Below, piece after piece: positions 1 to 9,493 of a stretch of DNA of 64,000 nt (within the stretch, counting starts at the first letter, position 1; every line of letters begins with the position of its first letter). The notes below the pieces were generated by a model. It was not told the DNA's origin, made no database searches, and was given only the letters and a program-made list of their open reading frames with translations. Source of the DNA: Lachnospiraceae bacterium. Lineage in GTDB: Bacteria; Bacillota; Clostridia; Lachnospirales; Lachnospiraceae. The DNA lies in contig JAEEGQ010000125.1 of assembly GCA_016280395.1 (NCBI GenBank), positions 1 to 64,000 of the forward strand, in the 5' to 3' direction. Both the position numbers and the translations under genes were made by a program.

Positions 1-542
1 AGCTTGGATATCTCTATACGCATCTGAACACGCAGCTTGGCATCGAGGTTTGAAAGAGGCTCGTCCATAAGGAATACCTTGGGGTTACGTACGATAGCAC
101 GTCCCATGGCAACACGCTGTCTCTGTCCGCCGGAAAGAGCCTTCGGCTTACGGTCGAGAAGGTGCTCGATGTCGAGGATCCTTGCTGCCTCATGTACTAA
201 TTTATCGATCTGATCCTTGGGAGTCTTTCTGAGCTTAAGGCCGAATGCCATATTGTCGTAAACCGACATATGAGGATACAGAGCGTAGTTCTGGAATACC
301 ATCGCGATATCACGATCCTTGGGCTCTACATCATTCATGAGCTTGTTATCGATCCAGAGCTCACCCTGAGTGATCTCCTCAAGACCTGCGATCATACGAA
401 GTGTTGTGGACTTACCGCAACCTGAAGGACCTACGAAGATGATGAATTCCTTGTCTTCGATATCAAGGTTGAAGTCCTTAACAGCTGCAACGTCCGAGTT
501 AGGATAAACCTTATAGATCCCCTTTAATTTTAATCCTGCCAT
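1..542 (-). CDS. Sugar ABC transporter ATP-binding protein, MsmK/UgpC type (partial)
   Basis: Reading the minus strand from an ATG at 542 gives [17 protein letters not shown] and then a canonical ABC ATPase: Walker [11 protein letters not shown]-loop FQNYALYPH, signature [14 protein letters not shown], Walker B VFLMDEP and D-loop LSNLDAKLR. About 180 residues are present; the gene runs off the left edge, so the C-terminal regulatory (OB/TOBE) domain of this family is not seen. MsmK/UgpC ATPases energise uptake of oligosaccharides or glycerol-3-phosphate and often serve several permeases encoded elsewhere. The start is fixed by an AGGAGGAAAAA ribosome site directly upstream. It has its own promoter (596-624), so it is probably expressed alone. 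The substrate cannot be deduced. Confidence 0.93.
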   Translation of the reverse strand, partial: MAGLKLKGIYKVYPNSDVAAVKDFNLDIEDKEFIIFVGPSGCGKSTTLRMIAGLEEITQGELWIDNKLMNDVEPKDRDIAMVFQNYALYPHMSVYDNMAFGLKLRKTPKDQIDKLVHEAARILDIEHLLDRKPKALSGGQRQRVAMGRAIVRNPKVFLMDEPLSNLDAKLRVQMRIEISK

Positions 543-595
543 TTTTTCCTCCTAAATTAGCCCCCTCATCAGAAAGTAGGCTTTTTAACAATGCT

Positions 596-624
596 ATGAT
601 ATCAGACCTTTACCTCATTTTCAA
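596..624 (-). promoter_or_regulatory. Promoter of the ABC ATPase gene
   Basis: On the minus strand TTGAAA, a 17-bp spacer and TATCAT, about 55 bp upstream of the ABC ATPase start. The match to a housekeeping promoter is good. Confidence 0.6.
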
Positions 625-714
625 TATTCGAATTGCCGAAAGTTTCATACTATATTTGTTCAAAATAGCCAATTAAACCGTTAATATGTGCATTTCAGAC
701 AAAAGAACCGCATG

Positions 715-1569
715 TCAGTGGGTATTTTCGACGAAGCCCTCCCCGCAGACCTCTCTTGCATCGTGAACTGTTACAAAAGCCACGGGGTCCTTTTTGTTCA
801 CTATGTCCAACACCTCGACTATCTCTTTCTTCGAGACAGCGCACATGAGAACATCCTTATGGTTGCCGGAATACATGCCCGTTGCGTCAAAGCCCGTCAC
901 GCCGCGGTCAAGCTTCACCATGATCTCGTCCGCTATCTCCTTGCCGTGATCCGTGATTATATAGGCGATCTTTGCAAACTTAAAGCCCTCAAGCAGTGCG
1001 TCCGATACCTTGTTTGAAACAAATATCGCGATAAGGGCATACATCGATATCTTGATGCCGAAAACGGCAAAACCCGCAACGATTATTACGCCGTCCACAA
1101 CGAACATGATCTGGGGAAGCGTATAATGGCGGAGCTTTTTGTGGATAAGCGCGGAAAGCATGTCGGTACCGCCTGTTGTGGCCGAGCACAGGAACACCAG
1201 TCCCATTCCCGTCCCGCCTATGATGCCGCCGAACACCGCGGAAAGCGTTATATCGTCACCAAACAGCGGGAACTGCGGGCATACCGCAAGAAACGCGGTA
1301 AGCAGCAGGTCCGCGATCAGGCTCATAAAAGTCGCCCTGCGTCCGAGCATTATGAATGCGCATATAAAAATAGGCACGTTCAGGACTATGTTCGTAACCC
1401 AGATCGGGATCGCGGTAAAATGCTTAAGTATTATGCCTATACCGGTAACACCGCCGTTTACTATGCCCATCTGGTCATAGACCATATTGATGCTTACGGC
1501 GATAAGAGCGGTCCCGACTATGATGAGCAGGATGTCTCTTGCCTTTGACGGCGTCTTTAAGAATTTCAT
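715..1569 (-). CDS. YitT family membrane protein (DUF161/DUF2179)
   Basis: A 284-residue protein with five to six hydrophobic segments in the first 200 residues (for example LLIIVGTALIAVSINMVY near the start) and a soluble tail containing VTGFDATGMYSGNHKDVLMC, the pattern of the DUF2179 domain that ends YitT proteins. YitT proteins are conserved in Firmicutes and their transport role is not settled. I start at ATG 1569, preceded by GGGGGAAAAGG. A TTG five codons upstream would give a slightly longer protein but would place the ribosome site inside the coding region. It lies 26 bp after the exported-protein gene at 1596-2018 and probably shares its transcript. Confidence 0.85.
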   Translation of the reverse strand: MKFLKTPSKARDILLIIVGTALIAVSINMVYDQMGIVNGGVTGIGIILKHFTAIPIWVTNIVLNVPIFICAFIMLGRRATFMSLIADLLLTAFLAVCPQFPLFGDDITLSAVFGGIIGGTGMGLVFLCSATTGGTDMLSALIHKKLRHYTLPQIMFVVDGVIIVAGFAVFGIKISMYALIAIFVSNKVSDALLEGFKFAKIAYIITDHGKEIADEIMVKLDRGVTGFDATGMYSGNHKDVLMCAVSKKEIVEVLDIVNKKDPVAFVTVHDAREVCGEGFVENTH

Positions 1570-1595
1570 TTCCTTTTCCCCCAAAGATCAGATGC

Positions 1596-2018
1596 TTACT
1601 CGGACTCGAGCGTGTACGGTCCGAGGACATAGAACACCGAATCCGTGCCGGCCTGTATCACAGCACTTCCGCCGGCTGCAAAAAAGATATTGTACTTAAC
1701 ACAGACATTGCCCTTCGAGAACAGGTCACCGCTGCTCAAGTCCACGAATTTACCGTCCGAAACGGTACCCGCGCCGGAATACAAAAACAGCTGGCCGGTC
1801 TCTGAAAGCCTTATACGGCCGTTTTTTGCGACAGCAACCTTAACATATCCGCCGCTTGTACCAAGAGCCTGCGCAAGTCTCGCCTCAAGATAGCTTTTGG
1901 TGATGAGCGGGTCCGAAGCGGAGCCTGCGCCGCCGCCGGCAGCACCGGCCTTGTAACCGCCAAAGAACACGCCGGCAGCCATTATGAACATAATCGCGAA
2001 AATTATCGTTTTCTTCAC
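1596..2018 (-). CDS. Small exported protein of unknown function
   Basis: 140 residues. An N-terminal signal-like segment (MKKTIIFAIMFIMAAGVFFGG) is followed by a short Gly/Ala stretch, then a motif DPLITKSYLEARL and a beta-rich domain ending VLGPYTLESE. The DPL-T-KSY motif seems familiar from clostridial exported proteins, but I do not recognise a named family. The start codon is GTG at 2018, with GGAGG upstream. It follows the gene at 2049-2819 by 30 bp, so both probably belong to one operon reading towards yitT. Location is likely extracellular or membrane-tethered. Confidence 0.7.
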   Translation of the reverse strand: MKKTIIFAIMFIMAAGVFFGGYKAGAAGGGAGSASDPLITKSYLEARLAQALGTSGGYVKVAVAKNGRIRLSETGQLFLYSGAGTVSDGKFVDLSSGDLFSKGNVCVKYNIFFAAGGSAVIQAGTDSVFYVLGPYTLESE

Positions 2019-2048
2019 ATTAACCTCCGTTTGTGAGCCGCGCGGACC

Positions 2049-2819
2049 TCACTTTTTATAAAAATCCGCCGGAAGGGCAATGACTTTATAACCGTTGCCA
2101 TGCCTTTCCCCCGGTATGATCCTGAATTCCGTCTGCCTGTTTGAAATGTTTTCGTATGTCTCTAAGTAAAAGAGCTCCGCCTCTGCAGTCTTTCTGCCTT
2201 TGCAGACGCTTCGAGCATTCTTAACGAACGAGTAGAGCGAGCCTGCTCTCTTTATGTTATCCGCGAGAGCTTCACTGAATCGTGAAGGAGACTTATCATC
2301 CCTGGCCTCAAATACCGAAAGATACACATCCTTCGGCATGACCGTAAGAAAATCCGGTTCAAAGGGAAGAAGCTCCCTGACCGCATCAAAGGTAAGCCTT
2401 GATGCCGTATCGCCTTCAAAACACCTGAACAGTTCAGCTATGGTAGTAAACTGCGGAGCCGCCACATTAGCCTTTACACATTCTTTATACAGTGACAAAG
2501 ACAGTTCAAGCCTCGTGTCAAGCGGGATCGTGCTCATACGCCAGCGAAGGTTCATACAGTCCGTTTCAGTCATAAATACCTTTGAAAGAGAACCGTCCCC
2601 ATCCAGCACCAGCACAAGCTCTGCTGCGGTCAGCGGCGTTTCAACTTCCGTTTCTTCCTGTATTTCCGGAATATCCGGCACGGTATAATTCCCGTACCTG
2701 TTGTTCACATATCCCGTCACGAACATAAAGACCACGAAGAATACAGCAATACCGAGCATCAGTGCAAGGACGAGGCCGAGCGCATCTTTATGATCCTGCT
2801 TTTTCTTTTTTGATGCCAC
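2049..2819 (-). CDS. Membrane-anchored protein of unknown function
   Basis: 256 residues with a lysine-rich cytoplasmic tip (MASKKKKQDHK), one strong transmembrane helix at about residues 13-37 and an extracytoplasmic part that begins with an acidic, proline-containing linker. The remaining 180 residues look globular and mixed alpha/beta; no enzyme motif is apparent. Start is GTG at 2819 with GGAGGG upstream. It is the first gene after the terminator at 2891-2917 and reads into the exported protein at 1596. Both neighbours being surface-directed suggests a cell-envelope job, but that is only context. Confidence 0.65.
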   Translation of the reverse strand: MASKKKKQDHKDALGLVLALMLGIAVFFVVFMFVTGYVNNRYGNYTVPDIPEIQEETEVETPLTAAELVLVLDGDGSLSKVFMTETDCMNLRWRMSTIPLDTRLELSLSLYKECVKANVAAPQFTTIAELFRCFEGDTASRLTFDAVRELLPFEPDFLTVMPKDVYLSVFEARDDKSPSRFSEALADNIKRAGSLYSFVKNARSVCKGRKTAEAELFYLETYENISNRQTEFRIIPGERHGNGYKVIALPADFYKK

Positions 2820-2870
2820 CGGTTTTCCCTCCGATCCCTGCCCGTATCGGCAAAATGGGCCTGTTCCTGC

Positions 2871-2917
2871 CCGTTGCCGGGCTTATCGCGCAACAAAGGG
2901 CTCAGCCGAGCCCTTTG
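2871..2917 (-). terminator. Terminator-like hairpin with post-terminator repeat
   Basis: A perfect 10-bp stem with a 4-nt loop at 2894-2917 just after the pseudokinase gene, followed on the minus strand by TTGCGCGATAAGC, a tag also found after two other terminators in this window. The U-run is short, so the termination strength is uncertain. Confidence 0.55.
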
Positions 2918-2930
2918 GATTTGTTTTGTA

Positions 2931-3911
2931 TCATTTATCGTTGTCTGCTTCTGATTCCGCAGGTTCTCCGCTTTCGCTGCTGACGCCTCTTATCACGCCT
3001 TCGGCTCCATCATCAAAAGGATCTGCGCCCGGAATGCCGTCTTCGCCAAGTTCCACAAAGTCCGCGCTTACGTTTTTCCTTAACGGCCCGTTCAGCCTTG
3101 CCGCGGATATCCCTATTATTGCAAGGATAAGTGCCGCAACAACAGCTATTATGCCTCTTGTTCCGAATTTCTTTGCCTGTTCGTCGGGGGATGTTGCCCT
3201 TAATGCCCAGAGAAGCGCTTCCGCATTTTCAAAATTCTTTCCGGACTTATTCCTGCATTTTGCAAGCAGCTTCTTCATGCCGGGTGAACTCTCCGGTTCG
3301 AGCCCCGTGCCGTTGCCGACAAGAAGCATGTTCATTAGCTCGCCGATGGCGATCTCCAGCTCACCCCAGTTCTTCCTGCAATCCTCGCAGTATTCTATTC
3401 CCCTGGGCTCGATAAACTTCATCCTGCCTTCGGAAATGATTATGTTTCTTGCGACAAGCGTCGAAGGATCGACAGACAGTGACCTTTCATAAAGTTCCAT
3501 GACCATCTCGCAAAGATCGATCCCGAAATTCCGCACCTCTTCTTCCGAAAAGGCGCCAACGCGCGCAACGGCTCCGCCGAAGCTTTCGCCCTTTATGTAC
3601 TCGCCCATGAGGATCGCACGGTCGTCATATTCCCTGAACATAAGCTTCTTTGGGATACACCCCAGCACAAGAAGGTCCATTGTGTCGGATTCCTTGCGCA
3701 GTGCCGCTATGGCCTCGCCGACGGCACAGGTGATCACAACGCGTGACGAATCAAGCCTGTTTTCGGCAAGATACACGGTCCTTCCCGCGTCCTTTGCGAT
3801 ACAGGCCTCCGGAGCATACACCTCCGCGATCTGCATCGGCATGGTCTCCCATACCTTTACAAGCTCATCTTCATTAACTGCGATCTCATAGATTGAAAAA
3901 ATGTCTGCCAT
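2931..3911 (-). CDS. Membrane-anchored degenerate protein kinase (pseudokinase)
   Basis: 326 residues. The region around residues 85-185 follows the Ser/Thr kinase fold: REYDDRAILMGEYIKGESF matches the hinge, and VDPSTLVARNIIISEGRMKF matches the stretch from catalytic loop to DFG. Key catalytic residues are replaced: the HRD Asp-Lys pair reads DPST, DFG reads EPR, and no VAIK lysine is evident. A transmembrane helix follows (about 250-270) with an acidic tail. I infer a membrane-linked pseudokinase that acts as a scaffold or sensor, not an enzyme. Start has AAGAGG upstream. It follows the HAD gene by 29 bp. Confidence 0.6.
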   Translation of the reverse strand: MADIFSIYEIAVNEDELVKVWETMPMQIAEVYAPEACIAKDAGRTVYLAENRLDSSRVVITCAVGEAIAALRKESDTMDLLVLGCIPKKLMFREYDDRAILMGEYIKGESFGGAVARVGAFSEEEVRNFGIDLCEMVMELYERSLSVDPSTLVARNIIISEGRMKFIEPRGIEYCEDCRKNWGELEIAIGELMNMLLVGNGTGLEPESSPGMKKLLAKCRNKSGKNFENAEALLWALRATSPDEQAKKFGTRGIIAVVAALILAIIGISAARLNGPLRKNVSADFVELGEDGIPGADPFDDGAEGVIRGVSSESGEPAESEADNDK

Positions 3912-3940
3912 AAATACCTCTTCTCAAGGCTTCGGATACA

Positions 3941-4639
3941 TCACCCGTTGTCTGTCAGGGTAAGGATGTCCCCCAGTTTCCCCACCGTAATATCAGGAAC
4001 TATCGACGGATCCGGCTCAAGCCCGTTGGTGTTGACCCATACGGTAACGAGTCCCGCGTTCTTCCCGCCGAGTATGTCGGAAGTAAGGCTGTCGCCTACC
4101 ATAGCGCACCTTTTCCTGTCGCGTCCCATACGTTTGAAACATTCGTCAAAATACAGCGGAGAAGGCTTGTCCGCGCCCATCTCCTGCGAGATGAACACTC
4201 CCTTCACGAAACTTTCAAGATCCGATGTCTTAATCCTGCCGTACTGGATCCAGTAGGTCCCGTTTGATGCAATGTAAATATCGTATCTCTTCGAAAGCTC
4301 TATGACAGCTTCCCTCGCTCCGGGAAGCCAGTAATGCCCCTTTGAGAGCTTTTCCGGATAGAGCCTTGCCACAACCGAAGGATCCTTGTCGATACCGCGT
4401 TTTTCGTAAAGCCTTCTGAACCGCTCAACAAGCAGTACTTCACGTGTTATCTCGCCCCGTTCGAGTTCCTTCCAGATCCCGCGGTTTATCACGGAGTAGT
4501 CCCAAAGCAGGTCATCCGACGGTTCGACCCCGGATTCCGCAAATGCGGCCCGCACCGCGATACCCTCGGCCTTTCCGAAATCAAATATGGTATCGTCAAG
4601 GTCTATCAGTAATGTGTCTATTCCATCCAGTTTGTTCAT
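3941..4639 (-). CDS. HAD-superfamily nucleotidase, YjjG type
   Basis: 232 residues with the HAD motifs in order: DLDDTIFDF (nucleophile Asp and acid/base Asp), ASNGT (motif II), a lysine at DKPSP (motif III) and VGDSLTSDILGGKNAG (motif IV). The cap and length fit the YjjG/YfnB group, which removes phosphate from pyrimidine nucleotides, including non-canonical ones. It begins four bases after the carB stop and has no clear ribosome site of its own, so it is probably translated by coupling with carB. Being next to a pyrimidine gene fits nucleotide housekeeping. Confidence 0.82.
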   Translation of the reverse strand: MNKLDGIDTLLIDLDDTIFDFGKAEGIAVRAAFAESGVEPSDDLLWDYSVINRGIWKELERGEITREVLLVERFRRLYEKRGIDKDPSVVARLYPEKLSKGHYWLPGAREAVIELSKRYDIYIASNGTYWIQYGRIKTSDLESFVKGVFISQEMGADKPSPLYFDECFKRMGRDRKRCAMVGDSLTSDILGGKNAGLVTVWVNTNGLEPDPSIVPDITVGKLGDILTLTDNG

Positions 4640-4642
4640 GTG

Positions 4643-7600
4643 TCAGTTCTTATGAAGCTCCTGAAGGCTCATAACGCCTATCTTGCCGTACTTGCGCACG
4701 CTCCTGATACCCTCTGCGCTTGCCTTTGCGGCTGCCATCGTGGTGATGTAGGGTATCCGGTTCTTGATCGCTGCCTTGCGGATGTAGGAATCATCCCATG
4801 CCGCTTCCTTGCCCGAAGGTGTATTCACGATAAGCGAGATCTCGCCGTTTGTCACCGCGTCAAGGATGTTGGGACGGCCCTCCTGGAGCTTATTGATCTT
4901 CTCTGCAGGTATACCTGCGTCAACTATTGTCTTGTATGTATTGCCGGTGGCAAGGATCTTAAAGCCGCATTCCGCGAACACCCTTGCGATATCGGCCACT
5001 TCGGGCTTGTCGCTCCTGTTGACGCTGAAGAGCACCGTTCCTTCCGTCGGAAGGCTTGTCTGGGTAGCTTCCTCTGCCTTGTAGAAGGCTTCGCCAAAGT
5101 CTGAAGCGATGCCGAGCACCTCGCCCGTAGAGCGCATTTCCGGTCCGAGGAGCGGATCCACTTCAGGGAACATGTTGAAGGGGAATACTGCTTCCTTTAC
5201 ACCGTAATAATCGTATTTCTTCTCCTTAAGTGAAGGAACGGGAGAAGGATTGCCTGTAAGTTCCATGGTGATGATCTGTGTTGCGATCCTTACCATGTTG
5301 ATGTCGCAGACCTTCGAAACAAGCGGTACCGTACGGGATGCACGGGGATTTGCCTCGATCACGTAAACCCTGCCGTTCTCTATGGCGTACTGCATGTTCA
5401 TAAGACCGCGGACGTTCATCTCAACGGCTATCTTTCTTGTGTAATCCTTGATAGTATCGAGGATCTCTTCGGAAAGGTTCTTCGAAGGCAGGATACATGC
5501 GGAGTCGCCGGAATGTATTCCCGCAAGCTCGATATGCTCCATAACGGCGGGAACAAATGCATTCGTTCCGTCGCTGATGGCATCAGCTTCAACCTCAGTT
5601 GCATGGCGAAGGAACCTGTCGATCAGGATCGGACGGTCGGGTGTCACACCTACTGCCGCTGCCATGTAACCGCGCATGCTTTCGTCATCATAGACAACTT
5701 CCATGCCGCGTCCGCCAAGAACGAAGGAAGGACGCACCATAACGGGATAACCGATCCTGTTCGCAATCTCAACAGCTTCCTCAACGGTCGATGCCATGCC
5801 GGATTCAGCCATGGGGATGCCAAGCTTCTCCATCATGGCCCTAAAGAGATCCCTGTCCTCAGCCATATCGATAACGGCAGGCGGAGTGCCGAGGATCTTC
5901 ACGCCGGCCTTTTCAAGATCGTCCGCAAGATTTAAGGGCGTCTGTCCGCCAAACTGGGCGATAACGCCGACAGGCTTCTCCTTTTCGTAGATAGCAAGCA
6001 CATCTTCAAGCGTAAGAGGCTCAAAATACAGCTTGTCCGAAGTATCGTAGTCGGTTGAAACGGTCTCCGGGTTGCAGTTTACGATAATGGTCTCAAAGCC
6101 CAGATCCTTAAGGGCAAAAGCCGCATGTACACAGCAATAGTCAAACTCGATACCCTGGCCGATACGGTTCGGGCCGCCGCCGAGTATCATGACCTTCTTA
6201 CGCTCCGTGTCGACAGGCGCGTCGTTTTCGGAATTATAAGTCGAGTAGAAGTACTCGCTGTCTTTTGTCCCGCTTACATGTATGGGCTCAAAGGTCTCTT
6301 TGATGCCGTATCCTGCGCGCAGATCACGGATCGTCTGTTCATCCGCGCCCACAAGCTTAGCAAGATATCTGTCGGAGAAACCGTCTTTTTTAAGCGCAAG
6401 GAGGCGCTCCTTTGTAAGGACATCAACAGCGCTGCCGGCTTTTGCGTCCTTTATAAGTGCTTCTTCCTCGTCTACAAGCTCCTTCATCTGCTCGATGAAA
6501 TAGCGCTTGATCTTTGTAAGTTCCTCAAGTTCTTCAACGGTCGCGCCTTTTCTCAAAGCCTCATACATGATGAACTGACGCTCGCTTGAGGCTGTATGGA
6601 GCTTGCCGAGGAGCTTCTCAAGCTGAAGGTCGTTGAAATCCTTCGCAAAGCCAAGCCCGTAGCGGCCTGTCTCAAGGCTTCTTACTGCCTTCTGGAAGGC
6701 CTCTTTATAGGTCTTGCCGATGCTCATTACCTCGCCTACGGCACGCATCTGGGTGCCGAGCTTGTCTTCGGCGCCTTTGAATTTTTCAAATGCCCAGCGC
6801 GCAAACTTGATAACGACATAATCGCCGCCGGGTACGTATTTATCGAGAGTTCCGTGAACTCCGCAGGGGATCTCGTCAAGTGTAAGGCCGGAGGCAAGCA
6901 TTGCGGAAACAAGTGCGATGGGGAAGCCTGTAGCCTTTGAGGCAAGTGCGGAAGAACGGGATGTTCTCGGGTTGATCTCTACAACAACCACGCGGTCCGA
7001 AACCGGATCATGCGCGAACTGTACGTTTGTCCCGCCGATAACGCCTACCTCGTCAACTATCTTGTAGGCTATCTGCTGGAGACGCTTCTGTAGGTCTTCG
7101 GATATCGTGAGCATCGGTGCCGAGCAGAAGGAATCGCCGGTATGAACGCCGATGGGATCGATGTTCTCTATGAAGCAGACTGTGATCATGTTGCCCTTTG
7201 CGTCACGGACAACCTCGAGTTCGAGCTCCTCCCAACCGAGTATCGATTCTTCGATAAGGACCTGTCCTACGATACTCGCCTGAAGGCCTCTTGCAAGTAC
7301 GGTCTTGAACTCCTCGATGTTATATACGAGGCCGCCGCCGGCACCGCCCATTGTATAAGCGGGACGGAGGCAGACGGGAAGTCCCATCTCCTCAACGATC
7401 TTAAGGCCCTCTTCAACGCTGTAGCAGGGCTTGCTGCGCGCCATCTCGACACCGAGCTTGTACATGGTCTTCTTGAACTCGATACGGTCTTCGCCGCGTT
7501 CGATGGCATCCACCTGGACGCCGATGACCTTTACATTGTATTTTTCAAGGACGCCGGCCTTTGCAAGCTCCGAGCAGAGGTTAAGGCCGGACTGCCCTCC

Positions 7601-7870
7601 AAGGTTCGGAAGCAGCGCATCCGGGCGTTCCTTTGCGATTATCTGCTCAAGCCTCTCAACGTTTAAGGGCTCGATGTATGTAACGTCGGCAGTCCCCGGA
7701 TCCGTCATGATCGTCGCGGGGTTTGAATTAACAAGGATTATCTTGTATCCGAGCTGTCTTAAGGCCTTGCAGGCCTGTGTGCCCGAGTAGTCAAATTCGC
7801 AGGCCTGTCCGATGATGATCGGACCCGAGCCTATTATCAGCACTTTATGTATGTCAGTACGTTTTGCCAT
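4643..7870 (-). CDS. carB: Carbamoyl-phosphate synthase large subunit
   Basis: 1075 residues, the normal CarB length, starting MAKRTDIHKVLIIGSGPI. Two homologous ATP-grasp synthetase halves are visible (VLIIGSGPIIIGQACEFDYSG and VMILGGGPNRIGQGIEFDY), each followed by RPSF/RPAYT-type glycine loops, and a C-terminal MGS-like allosteric domain (about 940-1075). It makes carbamoyl phosphate for pyrimidines and arginine from bicarbonate, ATP and ammonia delivered by CarA. No carA lies next to it; the upstream neighbour (33 bp) is a PurF-like protein instead, so CarA must be elsewhere. Good ribosome site GGAGATGCAAA. Confidence 0.97.
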   Translation of the reverse strand: MAKRTDIHKVLIIGSGPIIIGQACEFDYSGTQACKALRQLGYKIILVNSNPATIMTDPGTADVTYIEPLNVERLEQIIAKERPDALLPNLGGQSGLNLCSELAKAGVLEKYNVKVIGVQVDAIERGEDRIEFKKTMYKLGVEMARSKPCYSVEEGLKIVEEMGLPVCLRPAYTMGGAGGGLVYNIEEFKTVLARGLQASIVGQVLIEESILGWEELELEVVRDAKGNMITVCFIENIDPIGVHTGDSFCSAPMLTISEDLQKRLQQIAYKIVDEVGVIGGTNVQFAHDPVSDRVVVVEINPRTSRSSALASKATGFPIALVSAMLASGLTLDEIPCGVHGTLDKYVPGGDYVVIKFARWAFEKFKGAEDKLGTQMRAVGEVMSIGKTYKEAFQKAVRSLETGRYGLGFAKDFNDLQLEKLLGKLHTASSERQFIMYEALRKGATVEELEELTKIKRYFIEQMKELVDEEEALIKDAKAGSAVDVLTKERLLALKKDGFSDRYLAKLVGADEQTIRDLRAGYGIKETFEPIHVSGTKDSEYFYSTYNSENDAPVDTERKKVMILGGGPNRIGQGIEFDYCCVHAAFALKDLGFETIIVNCNPETVSTDYDTSDKLYFEPLTLEDVLAIYEKEKPVGVIAQFGGQTPLNLADDLEKAGVKILGTPPAVIDMAEDRDLFRAMMEKLGIPMAESGMASTVEEAVEIANRIGYPVMVRPSFVLGGRGMEVVYDDESMRGYMAAAVGVTPDRPILIDRFLRHATEVEADAISDGTNAFVPAVMEHIELAGIHSGDSACILPSKNLSEEILDTIKDYTRKIAVEMNVRGLMNMQYAIENGRVYVIEANPRASRTVPLVSKVCDINMVRIATQIITMELTGNPSPVPSLKEKKYDYYGVKEAVFPFNMFPEVDPLLGPEMRSTGEVLGIASDFGEAFYKAEEATQTSLPTEGTVLFSVNRSDKPEVADIARVFAECGFKILATGNTYKTIVDAGIPAEKINKLQEGRPNILDAVTNGEISLIVNTPSGKEAAWDDSYIRKAAIKNRIPYITTMAAAKASAEGIRSVRKYGKIGVMSLQELHKN

Positions 7871-7903
7871 TTTGCATCTCCAAATTTTCCGTTATTTGTC
7901 CGT

Positions 7904-9388
7904 TTATTCCCTGCCGTTCCAGCAGTATGTGCAAAGCTTGCACCTGTCGATCCCGACCGCGTCGCACATGTCATCAAGTCTATTGAATGACAGTGATGTG
8001 AAGTTCAGGTTTTCCCTGATATCTTCCACCATCGCGGAGTATTTCGGATCGTCCGGATCCGCATACTCTGCAAGCACTTTGCTCTGTTCCCCGCTGTCCG
8101 GCACCCTTCCGCAGTGGCATGCGGGAGCGGCTGCTCCGGGGATGGTCCCAACCGAATAGCCCTCGTTGTCCCAGCCCTCGCGCTTGGCTATAACGCGCCT
8201 TGCGATAAGATCCATCTCGGAGGTCGAACGCGAGAAATTCAGGTATTTGCAGCCATACATGATAGGCGGGCAGGCGGGGCGCACATGCACCTCTTTTGCT
8301 CCGCTCTCATACAGGAACTGCGTAGTTTCGCCAAGCTGCGTGCCGCGGACGATGGAATCATCTATGAGCAGCAGTTTTTTATTCTTAATGAGCGCATCCA
8401 CGGGGATGAGCTTCATCTTTGCGATCAGGTTGCGCTGTGACTGGTTTGTCGGCATAAAGGACCGCGGCCAGGTAGGCGTATATTTGATGAACGGCCTTGC
8501 AAACGGAATACCCGAAGCATTGGCGTAGCCTATTGCATGCGGTGTGCCGGAATCCGGAACGCCCGCAACTATATCAGGGGTAACATTGTCGCGTTTTGCC
8601 ATCTTTTCGCCGCAGGCATAACGCATCTGCTCGACGCTCACACCCTCGTAAGAGGAGGTCGGATACCCATAGTAGACCCAGAGGAAGGTGCATATCTTCA
8701 TCTCGTTCCCGGGCGGATTCTTGACTTCGACACCGTCGGGCGTGATAAAGACGATCTCGCCGGGCCCAAGCTCCTTGAAGCTTTTATAGCCAAGGTTAAG
8801 ATAAGCAAAGCTTTCGAAGGAAGCACAGTAGGCGTCCTTCTTTTTGCCGATGACAAGCGGCGTTCTGCCAAGCCTGTCTCTTGCGGCATACAGGCCTTCG
8901 CTCGTGAGCAGGAGGATGGTCATCGAACCCTTTATCACATCCTGCGCATGTTTGATGCCTGCGGTTATTGAATCCTCGCGGTTTATCAGCGCCGCCACAA
9001 GCTCAACGGAGTTTATCGTCCCGCCGCTCATTTCGAGGAAATGCAGATTTTCGCGTTCAAATACGGACTTGATCAGTTCTTCCTTGTTGTTGATCTTACC
9101 TACCGTAGTGATAGCGTATGTTCCGAGGTGCGAACGCACCAGAAGCGGCTGCGGCTCGAGATCCGAAATGCAGCCGATACCGAGATTGCCCTTCATCTCG
9201 CTGAAATCCCTGTCGAATTTCGTACGGAAAGGGGAATTCTCGATGTTGTGAATGGATCTGTTGAACCCGTTCGGCCCCCAGACCGCCATACCGCCCCGGC
9301 GTGTGCCCAGATGCGAATGGTAGTCGATACCGAAGAACAGGTCAAAGACGCATTCCTGTTTGGAGACTACTCCAAAGATACCGCCCAT
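7904..9388 (-). CDS. Amidophosphoribosyltransferase-like protein lacking the N-terminal cysteine
   Basis: 494 residues with the layout of PurF: an N-terminal glutaminase-like domain (about 1-230) and a phosphoribosyltransferase domain with an intact PRPP loop LLLIDDSIVRGTQ. PurF needs Cys as the first residue after the initiator Met (MCGIFG); here it reads MGGIFG, so glutamine hydrolysis by this domain should not be possible. Cysteines near 234, 374-382 and the tail (CKLCTYC) resemble the Fe-S ligands of Bacillus-type PurF. It may use free ammonia, take ammonia from a partner, or have changed function. Ribosome site GGAGGTAAGG; promoter at 9494-9522. Reads into carB. Confidence 0.85.
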   Translation of the reverse strand: MGGIFGVVSKQECVFDLFFGIDYHSHLGTRRGGMAVWGPNGFNRSIHNIENSPFRTKFDRDFSEMKGNLGIGCISDLEPQPLLVRSHLGTYAITTVGKINNKEELIKSVFERENLHFLEMSGGTINSVELVAALINREDSITAGIKHAQDVIKGSMTILLLTSEGLYAARDRLGRTPLVIGKKKDAYCASFESFAYLNLGYKSFKELGPGEIVFITPDGVEVKNPPGNEMKICTFLWVYYGYPTSSYEGVSVEQMRYACGEKMAKRDNVTPDIVAGVPDSGTPHAIGYANASGIPFARPFIKYTPTWPRSFMPTNQSQRNLIAKMKLIPVDALIKNKKLLLIDDSIVRGTQLGETTQFLYESGAKEVHVRPACPPIMYGCKYLNFSRSTSEMDLIARRVIAKREGWDNEGYSVGTIPGAAAPACHCGRVPDSGEQSKVLAEYADPDDPKYSAMVEDIRENLNFTSLSFNRLDDMCDAVGIDRCKLCTYCWNGRE

Positions 9389-9493
9389 TGTTCCTTACCT
9401 CCATGCTGTAACTCGTACAATCTTAATGGATAGATATACGGCTATATATGATAATCCGGCAAAATTTGGATATGCCAGACCACCAGTCGAAAC

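Noticed and set aside
1126..1548. Plus-strand reading frames opposite the YitT gene
   Set aside because: No ribosome site, no recognisable motifs; shadows of the membrane-protein codons on the other strand.
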